From Actinosynnema sp042752395 (lineage in GTDB: Bacteria; Actinomycetota; Actinomycetes; Mycobacteriales; Pseudonocardiaceae), in the NCBI RefSeq assembly GCF_042752395.1, contig NZ_JBHYXZ010000025.1:11538-75537 (forward strand): a DNA stretch of 64,000 nucleotides. Reading direction: 5' to 3'. Numbering within the stretch: position 1 is the first letter of the stretch; each line of letters opens with the position of its first letter. The translations under genes were made by a program, and so were the position numbers. Of this stretch, positions 63,609 to 64,000 are shown one piece after another. A model generated the notes under the pieces. It was given only the letters and a program-made list of their open reading frames with translations, had not been told where the DNA came from and ran no database searches.

Positions 63609-63950
63609 GTGACTGCCGAACGCATCGCCCCCGTTGTCCCCGCAGACGACCTCGCCGGCGCGGTCGAGCGGTGGTCCGCGCTGCTCGGCGTGCCGCCGAC
63701 GTTCGTGGACGGCGACCGCTGGGCCCAGTTCGACGTGGCGGGCGGGCGGTTGGCGCTGTCCGGCGCGGACCGCGTGCACGACGGCCCGGCGGTGCTGGTG
63801 AAGGTGACCGACCTGGAGGAGGCGCGCGAACGCGCGGCGGCCGTCGGGTTCCGCGTCGGCGAGATCACCACCGGGCCGCACGAGCGCCGGTGCGTCGCGG
63901 TCGGACCGGACGGGTACGCCGCGATCCTGCACGCGCCGTCCGCAGGCTGA
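63609..63950 (+). CDS. VOC-family (glyoxalase/dioxygenase fold) protein
   Basis: A protein of 113 residues, two beta-alpha-beta-beta-beta units: APVVPADDLAGAVERWSALLGVPPTF and AVLVKVTDLEEARERAAAVGFRVGEI, ending in VGPDGYAAILHAP. Single-domain VOC proteins bind a metal or a small ligand; the usual metal His/Glu residues are not all clear, so it may be a binding or resistance protein rather than an enzyme. GTG 63609 is 7 nt after a TAGCGT -10-like hexamer, which fits a leaderless mRNA. Confidence 0.8.
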   Translation: MTAERIAPVVPADDLAGAVERWSALLGVPPTFVDGDRWAQFDVAGGRLALSGADRVHDGPAVLVKVTDLEEARERAAAVGFRVGEITTGPHERRCVAVGPDGYAAILHAPSAG

Positions 63951-64000
63951 GCAGAGTCCGCACCGGACGACGGCCCGGCCCGCACGGGCGACGTGCGGGC

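Noticed and set aside
60800..63985. 1061-codon minus-strand frame at the right end
   Set aside because: It mirrors the membrane-protein genes on the plus strand and runs through the homopolymer block; composition is Arg/Pro/His-rich with no family similarity.

Overview
The window is about 74% GC by eye. Coding regions have strong GC bias at third codon positions and many GTG starts. Genes commonly overlap through GTGA (stop of one gene, start of the next), and several promoters look leaderless. With the gene families present (ESX/type VII proteins, SARP and AfsR-like regulators, ANTAR proteins, CebR-type operators) this points to a filamentous actinobacterium. Pseudonocardiales (Saccharothrix, Lentzea or Actinosynnema-like) is my best guess and is inference. 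No rRNA, tRNA, CRISPR array, integrase or transposase was recognised. The sequence is a draft: one run of Ns and four implausible homopolymer stretches mark joins, and at least three genes are damaged there.

Layout. 0-7 kb: the end of recQ, a two-subunit molybdenum hydroxylase (IorAB type), the tail of a LacI regulator cut at a poly-G join, then two type VII secretion-associated proteins with repetitive tails and a copper chaperone behind a CsoR-type operator. 7-15 kb: a secreted rhamnogalacturonan lyase under LacI/CebR-like operators, an MMPL transporter, a methyltransferase, two GAF-ANTAR proteins and a STAS protein. 15-31 kb: a glutamine amidotransferase/glutamate decarboxylase pair, a TauE-type exporter, an HTH-nSTAND1 ATPase, a secreted subtilisin, an EF-hand protein, a secreted Calx-beta protein and an AfsR-like regulator. 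31-35 kb: an unknown secreted protein, a GH43 enzyme with a ricin-type module, the remnant of a second GH43 gene, and a dense operator region. 35-39 kb: a complete four-gene OpuC-type osmolyte ABC transporter.

39-46 kb: small proteins, a putative methyltransferase, an exported flavin amine oxidase and a SARP regulator with a cyclase-like domain, an ATPase domain and two TTA codons. 46-63 kb looks like accessory metabolism: an ECF sigma factor with a DinB/MPI-type partner, a flavin-dependent oxygenase, an NTF2/SnoaL protein, a P450 with its [3Fe-4S] ferredoxin, an acyl-CoA carboxylase beta/epsilon pair, an UnbV-UnbU pair of the kind known from enediyne clusters (no enediyne PKS in the window), AraC and HxlR regulators, a histidine-rich membrane protein and a DUF6239-like membrane protein broken by bad sequence. 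The window ends with a small conserved protein and a VOC protein.

Most notable are three promoter regions with near-identical spacing (11-bp-phased TCGCAAG-type repeats, 22 bp, then a CAnAnT-type -10), the orphan UnbV-UnbU pair, and the shared GGGAGCGCTCCC operators in front of two plant-polysaccharide loci 25 kb apart.
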